64,000 nucleotides of DNA, taken from Vigna angularis. Its lineage: Eukaryota; Streptophyta; Magnoliopsida; Fabales; Fabaceae. The notes beneath the pieces are model-generated. The model was not told where the DNA came from and did no database searches. It saw nothing but the letters and a program-made list of their open reading frames with translations. This document shows positions 1-11,690 of this stretch, piece after piece. The translations under genes and the position numbers were made by a program. Each line of letters starts with the position of its first letter. Within the stretch, counting starts at the first letter, position 1. The stretch is taken from assembly GCF_016808095.1 (NCBI RefSeq), contig NC_068976.1:11131001-11195000 (forward strand). Direction: 5' to 3'.

Positions 1-3000
1 CTGGACATTTGTTCGTGGTGATTTGAAGATATCAATCAATTTTCCATATCTCTTCTCACCTGGTTTTATCGTATGTTCTGCTTTACCCATTCTAATTCAA
101 TAAGTTGTAATATTCACTAGTCATTGCTGGACCTTCATTGGTTACTTGCCAAAAGAAAAATAATAATATTGATCCAGCTAATCTAGCAGACTAGGATTCA
201 TATAACCTAGTGACACTAAGATTTCAGACATACTAAAAAGCTCCAGCAACAATATTCCTAAAGCCTGAGAAAGTGATTTAGTTTTAGGTCTGTGTATCTT
301 GTTAAATAGAGGAAATGATTATTAAGGAGGAATTGTGTGTATACTTTCCACTTTTCTGCTTTTATTGTAGGTTAAAAAATGTCATTATTAGTAGTAGTAC
401 TTTGCATTAATATTTGTTTATGTGATGAATTAATTTAATTATGCTAGAAATTCATTTCAAAGTTTTCCCCATGATTTTATTCATATATAAACGCTTGAGG
501 CTGAACCTCAAACCCTAAAATTCTCACCTTATATTGTTTAAGTGATTGGTCCAATTTTGAAATCATTGAATATAATATAAAAAAAAAATGTTTAAGTGAT
601 TGGTCTGCATTTTGTTGATATAAAAGCTTTAAACATATTTCCTCAAAATTTTAAATTATGAGAAGTTATAATTTCTGTATTTTTTTTCTTCTGCAGGTTA
701 TTTTGCTTTTTTCCTGCATACTGGCATTCTTCTTGAATTACTGTATTTTTCTGAACACAACTCTAAATTCAGCTGTCACACAGACAATTTGTGGTAATCT
801 GAAGGTATCTATGCATGCCTTGCTTGTTGTTTTTTACCTTGCATAAATAGTGCACCTAGATTTACAGGTTGTCAGTGATGATGCTGTAAAGCTTTGCTTT
901 CATAATGATGACATGGTGTAGTATGCCTTTTCTGTTGAAGTACATCTTGTGTGCAATGGAAATTCTACGAATTTGACTAATATAGGGTGAGAAATGGCCT
1001 TATTAGTACACATTGGTCTGGCTATTAATTTTGGAATTTGGGGAGATTCTTGTACGTTTTGGTGTTAAGAACGACTAAGTGTAATCAACTGTTAATTTGC
1101 TTCTGGATACTGATACGGATAAGAGAGATAAAGGGGGGATTTATTTGAAGTGGCATAAATTTTGCTGGAAAAATTATTTGGAAGTAAAGAAATGTGCATA
1201 ATCTGAATTTCTTGGGAAATCATCTTGCTTCAAATCATATTTGACTCATGAACAGTGGGGAAAAGAAAATAACTTCCAGATATTGTTTCTGATCAATTAG
1301 GCTTAAGATATTTAGTCTATGTTGGAAACCTTTAATGTGGACATCACACTGACTTAGCACAATAAATTGGCTTTAATTGGATAAGAACATAATTTTTCCA
1401 TATCATGCAATTGAGTCTAATTTGTACTCCTTTAATTGGACTACGGACATACTTTTTCCACATTGGGTACGTCCTTTTAATTTGGACATCATACTCATGA
1501 TGTTGTTATTACAGATGGTTGATTGGTTGAAATAGTTAGTCAAGATGATGGTTTGATTAGTTAGTCTCTCGTATAGTAGTTTGAATTTGTACTGCATCAT
1601 TTTGTATCAATAATACATTCTTTCATTCTCATTACTTTCTCTATAATTTGGACTCTGCCATATTTCTCAACATGGTAATAGAGACCCCCATGGTATTACC
1701 ATGAAAACTGTCTTTTACTGCATAGAGCTCCACGGAGCTCTTTTTCTTCCCTTCCCTCAATTTCTCAGCTCTATTCACCACCCTTTTCTGTATTTCATTC
1801 CCATTGATGTTCTTGCCAAATCAATAATTCTTCCTGTCATTTCTCCCATCAAAACTCAGATTCAGGTCCTATCTCTCCATTTTTGTCTGATTCTCAGTCC
1901 CTAATCACATTTCAATTCTCCCCTCCTCAACAATGTTGCAATCACTCGCTTCACTATACACACCCAAGAGATCCCAATGGCATTGCTAGCATTGACAGTG
2001 GGTGTGGCCTCACAGATCTCCAATTTCATGCATCATGATTTTCACTCATCCAATCAGATTATTTTACTTTTGGTTCCCTATTGAATTGCAAACACAACTA
2101 TGAATCTTTATGCAGTCACAAGAGTCTTTGAACCAAGAGAAATGGTTTCTATTTTCCCTTCCAATCAAGTTATAGAAGATTGAATTTTCATATCATGAAG
2201 CAATCTAAAGGTCTCATTCTGGTTTTTTATTCTGATTGAAGATCTCAACCTATGTGGAACATATTCTTTGTTCTTGATAGTGGCGATCTATCTGAATTTA
2301 TTGCAGGCGTTCCTGCTATTTAGTTAACTTTGTTGCTATTGCTTTCCTTGTGGCAAATCCTGTACTCTCAATCTGAGCTTGCTTCGTGTTCTTTGATGAT
2401 CATGGTTACAATTCATTAACTCAAGTTTCACTTGTGAAATTGTTAGGTTCTTTAATCAAGAACCTAATGGAACTCACTTCTCTTCACTCAAACACAACAC
2501 AAGAATGCTGAAAATATTCTTTATTCACAAAACAATCAGAGATACAATGCAGAGAGCTTAACCTCTCCCGATCAGGATAACACGTTCCTGACAAACAATA
2601 GTATTTACTTCGCTAACCCCTCAAACTACCCTCACAGCCCTTATATACAAACCTCCTAACTACCCATTCTAACTGCCTTGGCAGTTAGGTTGTGTACCGG
2701 TCTGTGTACCGGTTTTCCTTCTACTATATACAAGTAATGGCCTAACAATACCCCCCTCGCCTAAAACAACCTTGCCCCCAAGGTTGAATTCAGGATACTG
2801 TTCCTGAATGGTAGCCACATCTTCCCAGGTCGCTCCCTCACGGCCTCCTTCTTGCCACTCTATCAGAACTTGTAGTACTGCAACTTCACCCAACTGCCTT
2901 TGCCTCCTTTCCAAAATCCTCACAGGCCAAAACATGGGCCCCTCGGCCTGCAGCTCCCTCGGCAATTCCTTTTCTACTCTCTGCTCTCCCACCACCTTCT

Positions 3001-6000
3001 TTAACTGAGACACGTGAAAGATCGGATGAATCCTAGCTGTCTCTGGCAACTGTAGACGAAAAGCAACCTTTCCCACCTGTTGTAACACCTGGAAAGGGCC
3101 AAAATAACGTGCTGCGAGTTTTGGATGTAAACGTGTTGGCATGGAAGTCTGCCTGCGGGGCGTGATCCACAAATAAACCCAATCTCCCACCTTGATATCC
3201 GCTTCCCTCCTCTTTTTATTTGCCTGGTGCACCATAGCATCCTGCGCTTGTTTAAGATGTTGCTGTAATTGCCTCAGCGCTTCATCACGAGTAATCAAAT
3301 CCTGCGCCACCGTTTCAACAGCTGTTTCCCCGGGAATAAATCGACTCAAAGCTGGTGGGGAACGTCCATATACGATCTCAAAAGGAGAACATCTCGCTGC
3401 AGCCTGATAACTGGTATTGTACCAGTACTCTGCCCAAGGTAAAACCGTCTTCCAGCCCCTAGGTTGTTCGGAACAAAACACCTCAAATACCCCTCAAGAA
3501 TCCTATTTACCACCTCTGTTTGACCATCCGTTTATGGATGGTAAGCTGTGCTCATTTTGAGCTGGGTACCCTGCAGTTTAAAGAGCTCCCTCCAAAATAT
3601 ACTGAGAAATAGAGGATCCCTATCACTTACGATTGATGTAGGAATCCCGTGTAGTCTGACTACCTCTTGAGTGAACGTCTTTGCCACTGTACGAGCTGAG
3701 TAAGGATGTCTCAAAGCGATAAAGTGGCCATACTTACTCAATCTATCCACCACCACCAAAATAGCGTCAAAGCCTTGAGACTTGGGCAGCTTAACAATAA
3801 AATCTAGGCTCACCTCCTCCCAAATAGCCTGCGGAATTGGCAGAGGTTGTAATAAACCTTGGGGTGATGCAGCCATATACTTATGCTGTTGACAGATCAC
3901 CACTTCCCCCAGTTTAGCCAACCAGGCAATTCCTAAGACGACGTCCACACCCCCCAATTCAAACACATACAACTCTTCCTCCACCGTAGTGTCACCCAAG
4001 CGTATTCAGACTTTCTCGCATCTTCCCCTCGTCACCTTTTTATGCCCATCACCGAGACTCACAGTATACGACGGCGTAACTATCACGTTCACCGCACCCC
4101 TTACCGCGATCATGAAACCTTGGGGATCTTGGATTCGCACTTGCCCTTTAATCTCTTCTCGTAACCCAGCTAGGAAGAATCCCAATATCAACTCCTCCGA
4201 TAACCCCTGGGTCTGACCCAATAACATCTCAAAACTCCTAATGTATTCCTCCACCGTGCCCCCTTGCCTCAATGTGGCCAATTGTTCGTATACGGTTCCC
4301 CTAAACCCACCTCCAAAGCGGTTAATCAGTCCAGCCTTCAGACCCGTCCAAGAACGGTTCTTGGTCTTTTCTCTCCAATATTTGAACCAGTAACTCGCGC
4401 TCCCCTCCATACTAATGTAGGCCAGTTCCACCTTATCTTCCTCTGCCACCTTCTGAATATCAAAGAATCGTTCAGCCCGGTTAATCCAACTATGTGGTTC
4501 CACTCCTTCAAACGACGATAACTCGACCCTTTTCCGCTAGTTTTGGGGAATTCCCCCGTTGTCGTGCCTTACTTGGTTCTCGTTCACAGAGCTGCTACTT
4601 CCATCAGAGCCACCCCCTTGACTATTGTGGCCTCCACCCATCCCTTTTATCAATTGCTGTAGATCGCACCTGATCGTCGCTGTCTCCTCCTTGATTCCCT
4701 CCACCGTAATCTCCAAATTGTCCAATCTTCCCTCCGTCTGGCTTCCCATCGCTGATTCCTCTCCTCCTTGGATCCGGTAGGTCGGACCAAATGTTAGGTT
4801 CTTTAATCAAGAACCTAATGGAACTCACTTCTCTTCACTCAAACACAACACAAGAATGCTGAAAATATTCTTTATTCACAAAACAATCAGAGATACAATG
4901 CAGAGAGCTTAACCTCTCCCGATCAGGATAACACGTTCCTGACAAACAATAGTATTTACTTCGCTAACCCCTCAAACTACCCTCACAGTCCTTATATACA
5001 AACCTCCTAACTACCCATTCTAACTGCCTTGGCAGTTAGGTTGTGTACCGGTCTGTGTACCGGTTTTCCTTCTACTATATACAAGTAATGGCCTAACAGA
5101 AATGGTACCAAGTTTCTTAATGACTTTTGTATTGGCCAAGGTTGTCATCTGTATTTTGATACTTGAACATTTGTTGGTTCACTGATCATGCTATGGTGGA
5201 GTTACCTTGCCTGAAGTTAAAATATTTTCATTGGAGCTAATATGCTTTGGTGATCTTCATTTTTCTTCAGTTACCTTAGGGAGGACTCTAAGTATTTCCA
5301 AAGAATGGTATTTATAGCTGCCCAAGCCAAAATTTCATGTTTACCTGATGGAATCTGTCCAGTACGCCCAAAAGTCCTTTATCGTTTAAGTGTTGATATC
5401 AAGGATAGATTATATATATATATACACTTTCATCCATTAACCCACCAAAGCATAAAACCATGATGGAAGTATGGAGCTCAAAAGCAGAAAATACTTCTAA
5501 TGTGGTGATTGCCGCTAATGATGTTAGTGGACTTGAGATGAGAATATTGACATCATCTATGGACGGGAAAAGAAGGGTTCTAGACTAATTTCCCTTGACC
5601 CACAACTAGGGGGCTTATTCCACTATGCCTAAAAGTGTCACTTTACTTAGTAGTTGAGACCAAGAGTAGTTTATATACACTTTCCTCCCTTGACACACTG
5701 AAGTTCCTTTTAAGGACAACTGTAAAGGAAACATTGAGTTCCAAAGCTGACAATACTTCAATTGTAGTAATTTACTCTAACGATCTATCTTAGAAGACTT
5801 GAGGTTAAAACATTTGTTCATGTACATCCAAAAGTCCTATGTCGCTTAGGACTTCACACTAAGCTAGTTTATAAACACCTTTCTCACTTAACCCACCAAA
5901 ACAACTATAAATAACAAAAACATGACAAAAGTGTTGAGCTCCAAAGTAGACAATATCTCAAGTGTGGTAATTGATCCTTCCAATGTTATCTTAGCAAATT

Positions 6001-7562
6001 TAAAGTCGAAACATTGGCAATCCATGGGACAAAATGGAGGATTTCAAGCCACTCCTTCAACATAGCCCTTTGATTGGGAGTACATATAAAAGTTTCACAT
6101 CACTTAAGAGTCAAGGTCAAGAGTAGCTTATATACACTCTCTTCCTTAACCCACCAAGATGCCTTTTAAGAACAAAATTGTTACCAAAGCATCAAATTCC
6201 AAAGCGAACAATAATTCAGATGTGGTAACAATGCTATATAGGCAAACTTGAGGTTGAAACATTATGGAACTTACCTAGTGATGTTATCTTAATGGATTTG
6301 AGGTCAGAGCATTAGTAGCATCTTGGAGACAAAATGGATGGTTCCAAGCCTTTCTTGTAGTTTAGTCCTTGATTAGGGACTTCTTCCAATTTGTCCAAAA
6401 CTCTCATATAGCTTAAAAGTCGACGCTAAAGGTAGTATATATACACCATCCTCCCTTAACCCATTGAGATGCTTTTGAAAGACAAAAATCATTACAGATG
6501 TTTCGAGTTCTAGAACGAACAATGCCTCGAATGCAATGATTGACTGTGACAATGTTACTTTAGCGGATTTGATGTCGAAACATTATCTAGTTTTCCTTGA
6601 GAGTGTAACTTTTATATCTCAATTATGAAGATGAACCTTGGCATTAGAATAGAGTTAGCTTCTTCTTGGAGCATCCATAATGTATGGTTGCTTAAATGAG
6701 TTTGTTATAGTTCCACATAAGTTTAAGCACTTTACACAAAATAATTCACTCAACCTAATTTTGTAATTCATATAATTGACTCCATATTAGTAACTCTTAA
6801 ACCCCATTAATTTCTCTCATTGAAAGCATATTTTGTTTTAAGCAACGGTGCTTATATAAGCAATGTCATGTTATTTGCTCAATGGTATAATTTGTTAACA
6901 GACCTTTGTAACCAATTTTATTAGAGATGACCTTATGTGGTTAATCTTTGTTTTATTCACTTCTTCCTAACAGCTAAGCATTGACTGTAACTTTTTTGCA
7001 TGGGGATTAAGCTTGTTTCCTATTTTGCCATTGCCAATTTCACCAATGTATGGGATCTTTTGACATATTGTATTTTGCCAATGTGCCCATTTTTCTAAGT
7101 TGTAAATGTTAGCATTCACCTTCTACCATCTAGAACGGGCGTCAGGGTGTTAGAGATATTAGCTTAAAATTATTTGGTTAAGATATAGTTACATTAGTCA
7201 GTCCCTTTTCCACGTATATACAATGCATTCATTCATTCTCGGAACTTATTTCTACTCTCTAATTTGGGCTCTATAATGTTGCCACGATTGTTTTAGGCAG
7301 CTTTTACGCTTTCTAATTATTCTTAATCGATGTCTAGGATCTATTTACTATTGGTCTTGGCTGGATAATTTTTGGTGGGCTACCTTTTGATATTGTGAGT
7401 ATTCTTGTTCTTACTCTGCTGCAGTTCTGGTGTTCCCAATTGAGCATTGTTATAACTGACGATAAATGTGTTTTTATTCAATTTCAGTGGAACATATCCG
7501 GGCAATTTCTTGGTTTTGCTGGATCTGGTCTATATGCCTACTACAAGCTCATTGGCAAATAA
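1..7562 (+). CDS. Nucleotide-sugar transporter (UGNT1-like), C-terminal four exons
   Basis: Member of the plant nucleotide-sugar/triose-phosphate translocator superfamily: a multi-pass Golgi or ER membrane protein that moves UDP-sugars. The closest family I recognise is Arabidopsis UGNT1 (UDP-GlcNAc transporter). Exons read from the sequence: 1-70 (partial, WTFVRGDLKISINFP...), 697-804 (36 codons, with NTTLNSAVTQTICGNLK), 7338-7394 (DLFTIGLGWIIFGG) and 7488-7562 (WNISGQFLGFAGSGLYAYYK, stop TAA). All junctions are GT/AG and all three introns lie between codons. The 85 codons keep the family's NTTLNSA..QTICGNLK and the terminal GSGLYAYYK. The N-terminal two-thirds lies outside the window. The intron 805-7337 is 6.5 kb because of transposon insertions. 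Substrate is inferred from family only; the splice-joined reading is near certain. Confidence 0.9.
1605..1700 (+). mobile_element. Possible Ty1/copia LTR end plus primer-binding site (remnant)
   Basis: A segment ending TTTCTCAACA at 1672 is followed at once by TGGTAATAGAGACC. This resembles a decayed initiator-Met tRNA primer-binding site (TGGTATCAGAGC), the usual start of the internal region in copia elements. A related stretch at about 7190-7275 (TTCATTCTCGGAAC, then TAATTTGGGCTCT) could be part of the other LTR, which starts at TGTTAGAG near 7149. No intact copia protein was seen between them. This may be an old copia element within the transporter intron, into which the chromovirus later inserted. 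Confidence 0.35.
2441..2747 (-). repeat. 3' LTR of the chromovirus
   Basis: A 307-bp LTR with TG...CA ends. Its + strand start holds a perfect hairpin: TTAGGTTCTT, five bases, then AAGAACCTAA. A TATA-like TATATAAG lies on the minus strand near 2641-2648. A tandem GTGTACCGGT pair lies at about 2693-2714, upstream of that TATA on the element's strand. Next to it inside the element is a polypurine tract (GAGGGGGGTAT on the minus strand, about 2748-2758). Confidence 0.93.
2669..4749 (-). pseudogene. Broken gag-protease-integrase polyprotein of the chromovirus
   Basis: Begins at ATG 4749-4747 (MGSQTEGRLDN). The retrotransposon Gag domain (WINRAERFFDIQKV ... SYWFKYWRE ... FFLAGLREEIKGQV) lies at about 4080-4500. 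A protease fragment (LGGVDVVLGIAWLAKLGEV, about 3920-3985) is fused straight to the integrase region (WEEVSLDFIVKLPKSQGFD ... VVVDRLSKYGHF, then GIPTSIVSDRDPLF). The integrase C-terminus and a chromodomain-like tail (VLIEWQEGGREGATWEDV) end in the LTR. The frame is broken by TAG (4537-4539), TGA (4006-4008) and TAA (3532-3534), and by a one-base deletion near 3476-3481. Gag and integrase cannot be made from this copy as it stands. Confidence 0.9.
4772..4789 (-). other. Primer-binding site, probably tRNA-Tyr
   Basis: Two bases inside the 5' LTR the minus strand reads TGGTCCGACCTACCGGAT. From memory this is the complement of the 3' end of plant tRNA-Tyr (CCGGCAGGTCGGACCA) with one mismatch. A tRNA-Tyr primer is unlike the initiator-Met primer common in plant Ty3/gypsy elements. 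Confidence 0.65.
4792..5098 (-). repeat. 5' LTR of the chromovirus
   Basis: Matches the 2441-2747 repeat except for one base. It carries the element's promoter side (TATATAAG on the minus strand near 4993) and directly adjoins the primer-binding site at 4772-4789. It is followed on the + strand by the second copy of the target duplication GAAAT. Confidence 0.93.
5360..6600 (+). repeat. Degenerate tandem repeat, about five units of 200-310 bp
   Basis: Each unit carries, in order: a CCAAAAGTCC-like box, a TTAAGAGTCAAG-like box, a TATATACACTTTC box, TTAACCCACCAA, GAGCTCCAAAGC and an AATATCTCAAATGTGGT-like box. The opening box recurs near 5368, 5622, 5826, 6086 and 6394. Units have diverged a great deal. 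I recall similar sequence as a dispersed legume repeat. No coding potential was seen. The rest of the transporter intron (805-2440 and 6600-7337) shows no gene. Confidence 0.75.
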
Positions 7563-8480
7563 CTGACTCGAGTTCTCTAGATGAAGTTTTTGTTTTTTCA
7601 ATTTGGGAGTGCCATTTGCTTCAGTTTTCTGCCCATTACTGCATTCCTCGAGAAGGAAGAAGAACCTGAACGAACTCGGGTATTGGAACTTGTGATCGAC
7701 AGATCGATACTTGTGGGAAATTTTGCTAATTACAACTTGACATACGACTGTTTCTGGGGAACTAGAGGAGAAAGGCTGTCATGGCTATAGTGTATTCAAA
7801 CATCTAATTTGATTAATGCTATGCATATCTCTCTGGAAGTGTAACTGTTAACAAACATTGTATTTTAATAGAAAATTCATCGTAGACAGAAAATTTAAAT
7901 CTACCAATTCATTTCATTACCCCCTCTCTGGTTTGAAAATACTGATTTAACATTATAAGAAAAGTGTTTCACGGTTGCTAAACAATTGAAGACAGAAGAT
8001 TAATTTTCACATGCGCATTTTTGAAAGAGTTGGTAATTAGCAGAGTCGATGCTTGTTTTGGTGGGGACACCCATTGGCTCTGCCAAGTTGAGCCACCTCC
8101 TCAAGTTGATGCTTGATCTATGCTTTTAAAATGATCAAAATTTCATTTGTAACGATCCAAATAAACACCAAATATTCATAAAGTTTTTCATTATTTAAAC
8201 ATGCTTAATTTAAAATATACACAATTTTTTTATATTACATATTTACAATATAAAACTCCACATCCTTATTGTCGTTCCTCATTATCAATTACAGTTTCTT
8301 TCACTTTATCCTTTATTCAAGTATAATATATATTTGATCATTATATGTGAAAAATCATAAACCAAATATAAAGGTAAGTTTATTTATTTTTATGAAATTC
8401 TCTCATGCATATCATATTATATCAATAAAGTTACAATCAAATATAAACCATTCAACCTACATTTAACATTAAACAAAAAT
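7563..8480. other. 3' UTR of the transporter gene and flanking DNA
   Basis: The stop codon at 7560-7562 is followed by about 300 bases of moderately complex sequence, probably 3' UTR (AATA-rich around 7860-7875). Beyond about 7900 the DNA is AT-rich, with no gene seen. Confidence 0.5.
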
Positions 8481-9490
8481 AGATTTATAAGACTTTTAGA
8501 TGTTGATGTTCTTGTAAAATCTTGCACTTCACCAAATAAATAAATATAATTTGTTAAGATGAATAGAAAGTTGAGGTTAAGAATATTTCACTAAATAAAA
8601 TAAATATGCAAATAACAAATGAAGTAATAAACACCTCATTAAATAAAATAAAAAAATAAAATTAAAAACAGCTCAGTAAATAAAATAAATATAAATAATA
8701 AAGATGAATAAATGAAAAAGCAAGATTAAGAACACTTCCTCAATAAAGTAAGTATGCAAATAAATGTAAATAAATTGAGGTTATAAACATTTCACTAAAT
8801 AAAATAAATATAAATCATAAATACAAATAAATAAATTAAAAAAATAGGTTAAGAAATCTTCACTAAATAAAGTTAAAATGCAAATAAATATAAACAACAA
8901 AATGAGGTTATAACCACATCACTAAATAAAATAATTATAAACAACAAATACAAATAAAAAATAAGGTTAATACCTAATTAAATACAAGAAATATAACAAA
9001 TAAATATAAATATAAATATAAAAAGTGAGGTTATAAACACTCACTTAATAAAATAAGTATCAATAATAATAACAAAATAAATGTTAAGGACATTTCACTA
9101 ATTAAAACCAATAATAAAAATATAAATGAAAAACATAAAAACAAATAATAATTTGATATATGATTCCCTTATCTTAAAACAACTTGTTAAAGTAAAATCT
9201 TATTTTTCAATAGATTAAATAATTTTTATAAACTACTTTAAAATCTTGATCAATAGAGTTTTTTTTTTTAAGAAATGAGAAAGAAAATGGAAATGGAGAA
9301 ATATGAGGAAGAAAGATTGATGGATGCAATTACCAAAACTCTTTTGTTTAATTTCTCCTCTTAACATTATACACAGAATTTATATTATTATTTTAATATT
9401 ATTTTTTTTCTATACATTCAAAAACATATAATAGTAAAGTCGTTATTCACTATTTAAATATTATAAAGTTATTTCATATTTCTCCTAAAA
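8480..9490. repeat. AT-rich minisatellite and probable decayed LTR, left copy
   Basis: About nine degenerate units of roughly 60-75 bp built on GAGGTTAAGAACA, then TTCACTAAATAAAATAAAT, run from about 8560 to 9110. From about 8830 onward the sequence matches 11100-11690 in the same orientation, including a landmark with AATGGAAATGGAGAA and TTATATTATTATTTTAATATT. The pair brackets the Ty3/gypsy pol remnant at 9560-10880, so it is best read as two badly decayed LTRs. Confidence 0.6.
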
Positions 9491-9559
9491 AAAAATCGTC
9501 ATCAAAATTTACAAGTCAAGAAAAAGAAAAAAGTGTGTCTTCTTCATATCTTCTTCTAA

Positions 9560-10880
9560 CTTCTAGGTAGAGTTGTCAGATGGAATATCCCATAACACTT
9601 TCACCATTTTGATCTGTTTACCTCTACGTTGTTTCGATTGATGATCCTCAATTTTGACTAGTCTAGTCTCAAACGATAATTTCTCTTTGACTTGTACATC
9701 ATCCACTTCCAAAACATAATCGGGGTCATGGGTGTACTTCTTCAACTGAGATACATGAAAACACTATGAAAGTTTGCCAACTGTGGAGATAAAGCAATTT
9801 CACAAGCAACTAGATCAATCGTCCTAAGAATTTGGTATGATCCAATAAACTTAGGATTCAACTTCTTAGACCGGATAACTCTTCCCACCCTAATGGTAAG
9901 GGTTACTTTCAAAAACACATAATCTTCAGCCTCAAACTCTAAGGGTCTCCTCTTCTTATCTGTGTATGACTTTTGACTACTCTATGTGGCTCTCATTTTC
10001 TCTTGTATCAGCTTAAACTTCTCGTTGGTTTGTTATAAAAACTATGGTCCCTCCATCATTGATTCTCCATTTTGATACCAACATATAGGATATGCAGTTT
10101 TTTGTGTACAAGACTTTATTGGTAGCCATTTCAATGCTGACATGATGGTATTTTTATAGGTAAACTTCGCTAGAGGCAACACCTCATTCCAAGTGCCTAG
10201 GTAGTCCAGCACATAAGTTCTTAATAAATCTTCTAGTGTTTGGATTGTTCTTTCAGATGGACCATCCGTTTGACGAAGATAGGCAAAGCTCATCCTTAAC
10301 CTACTTCCCAAAATCCATGACAATGCTTTCCTCTTTCTATTTAGGTACATCCAATTGTTGTAACAAGCCTATAGGTCTCTTATGTACTACCTTAGCTTTT
10401 TGATAAGTCAAATAGGTTGTTATGTACTAAGCTACATCATTCTTCATACTTGAATAAAGAAATGATTCCTTTAGATCCTAGTACATCTTAGTCATGTCAG
10501 GGTGTAGACTATATTTCTTTTGTGCCATTCATCAAGAATCATAGCTTCAAGTCATTTTCCTTTCGTACACACACCCTTCCTTTGAACTTCAATACACGAT
10601 CAGTTCCAATATTAAAATCCTTAGCTTGGTCAATACCTGACAATTTTTTGGTCTTCTTCGAATTATAATCCAACAATTGTTTTACCTTGATTATATCTAC
10701 GGAATCATTGGTTATAACCAATTGACAACAACTAATGTGATCAACATACATTTTTACCCCCAAATTGAGATATTTGAATTGTTCAATCAACTCCAACTCC
10801 TTAATCATCATACTAAATACTTGTATCATTTTCCTACTGAGAAAATCAGTAACCACATTCACCTTTATTGTGTACATTCA
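9560..10880 (-). pseudogene. Ty3/gypsy pol remnant (RNase H end and integrase)
   Basis: Minus-strand fragments in pol order. 10539-10877 reads VNVVTDFLSRKMIQ ... LELIEQFKYLNL ... LKFKGRVCVRKENDLK, the RNase H tail and integrase zinc-binding region. 10042-10330 reads LRMSFAYLRQTDGPSERTIQ, LEDLLRTYVLDYLGTWNEVL and PICWYQNGE, the integrase core. 9563-9745 reads HDPDYVLEVDDVQVKEKLSF, the integrase C-terminus. The pieces are separated by frameshifts and stops, with no RT, protease or gag next to them. This is an old, unrelated lineage compared with the chromovirus at 2441-5098. Confidence 0.85.
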
Positions 10881-11089
10881 TCTCTTAAAAATTAAAAAAA
10901 AAAACAAAAAATCAAGAACTAACATGTAACAAATATTGTTCATTGTTTGTTAATTATTTAAATAACATTAGCTAAAAGGATCAAATTGAATAAAATTGAA
11001 AAAAATTGAGACCAAATTAAAAAAATATATATATTGTGACTAAATTGAATAAACTTTACGAAACCAAATTAGTATTTAGATTATAAAAT

Positions 11090-11690
11090 AAATATAAAAA
11101 ATAAAGACTAATAAATAAATAAATAAGTAAAGTTAAGAATACCTCACTAAAGTAAAAATGCAAATAAATATAAATAACAGAGAAAAAATAAAATTAAAAA
11201 AAACAACTCACTAAATAAAAGAAATATAACAAATAAATATAAAGAAAATAAAATAAGATTTTACTCACTTAATAAGATAAGTATCAATAATAATAACAAA
11301 AATACAAACGTTTCAGTAATTAAAATAAATAACAAAATATAAAAAGAATAATAATTGAATATATGTTTTCTTTATTTTAAAATATATTTTTTCAAATAAA
11401 ACTCTATTTTTCAATAGATTGAGTAATTTTTCTAAATTATTTTAAAATTTTAATAATATAAGTTCTTTTAAATGTGAAAGAAAATAAAAATGGAGAACAG
11501 TGAGAAAAAAAATTAATAAATACAATTATCAAAACTTCTTTCTTTCAGTTTTTCTCTTAACATTGAAAATTTATATTATTATTTTAATATTAATTTTTTC
11601 TTACATATTTAAAAGCATATAATAATAAAATCATCGTTATTTAAATATTATAATGATATTTCGTAATCATAAGATAGAGTTTCATAACAT
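11090..11690. repeat. AT-rich probable decayed LTR, right copy
   Basis: Direct repeat of 8830-9490. Shared landmarks include AATGCAAATAAATATAA, TAAGTATCAATAATAATAAC, TATTTTTCAATAGATTGA and the TTATATTATTATTTTAATATT run. Divergence is high and boundaries cannot be placed. Confidence 0.55.

Larger units (their letters stand above)
2441..5098 (-). mobile_element. Ty3/gypsy chromovirus, internally deleted, young insertion
   Basis: A 2658-bp LTR retrotransposon lying antisense in the transporter intron. It has two 307-bp LTRs (2441-2747 and 4792-5098), each starting TG and ending CA, that I read as differing at one base (C/T near 2638). It is flanked by the 5-bp target duplication GAAAT (2436-2440 and 5099-5103). 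Read on the minus strand it runs LTR, primer-binding site, gag, protease fragment, integrase with C-terminal chromodomain-like segment, polypurine tract, LTR. Reverse transcriptase and RNase H are missing entirely, so it is non-autonomous. The near-identical LTRs mean recent insertion, presumably moved in trans. Confidence 0.95.
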
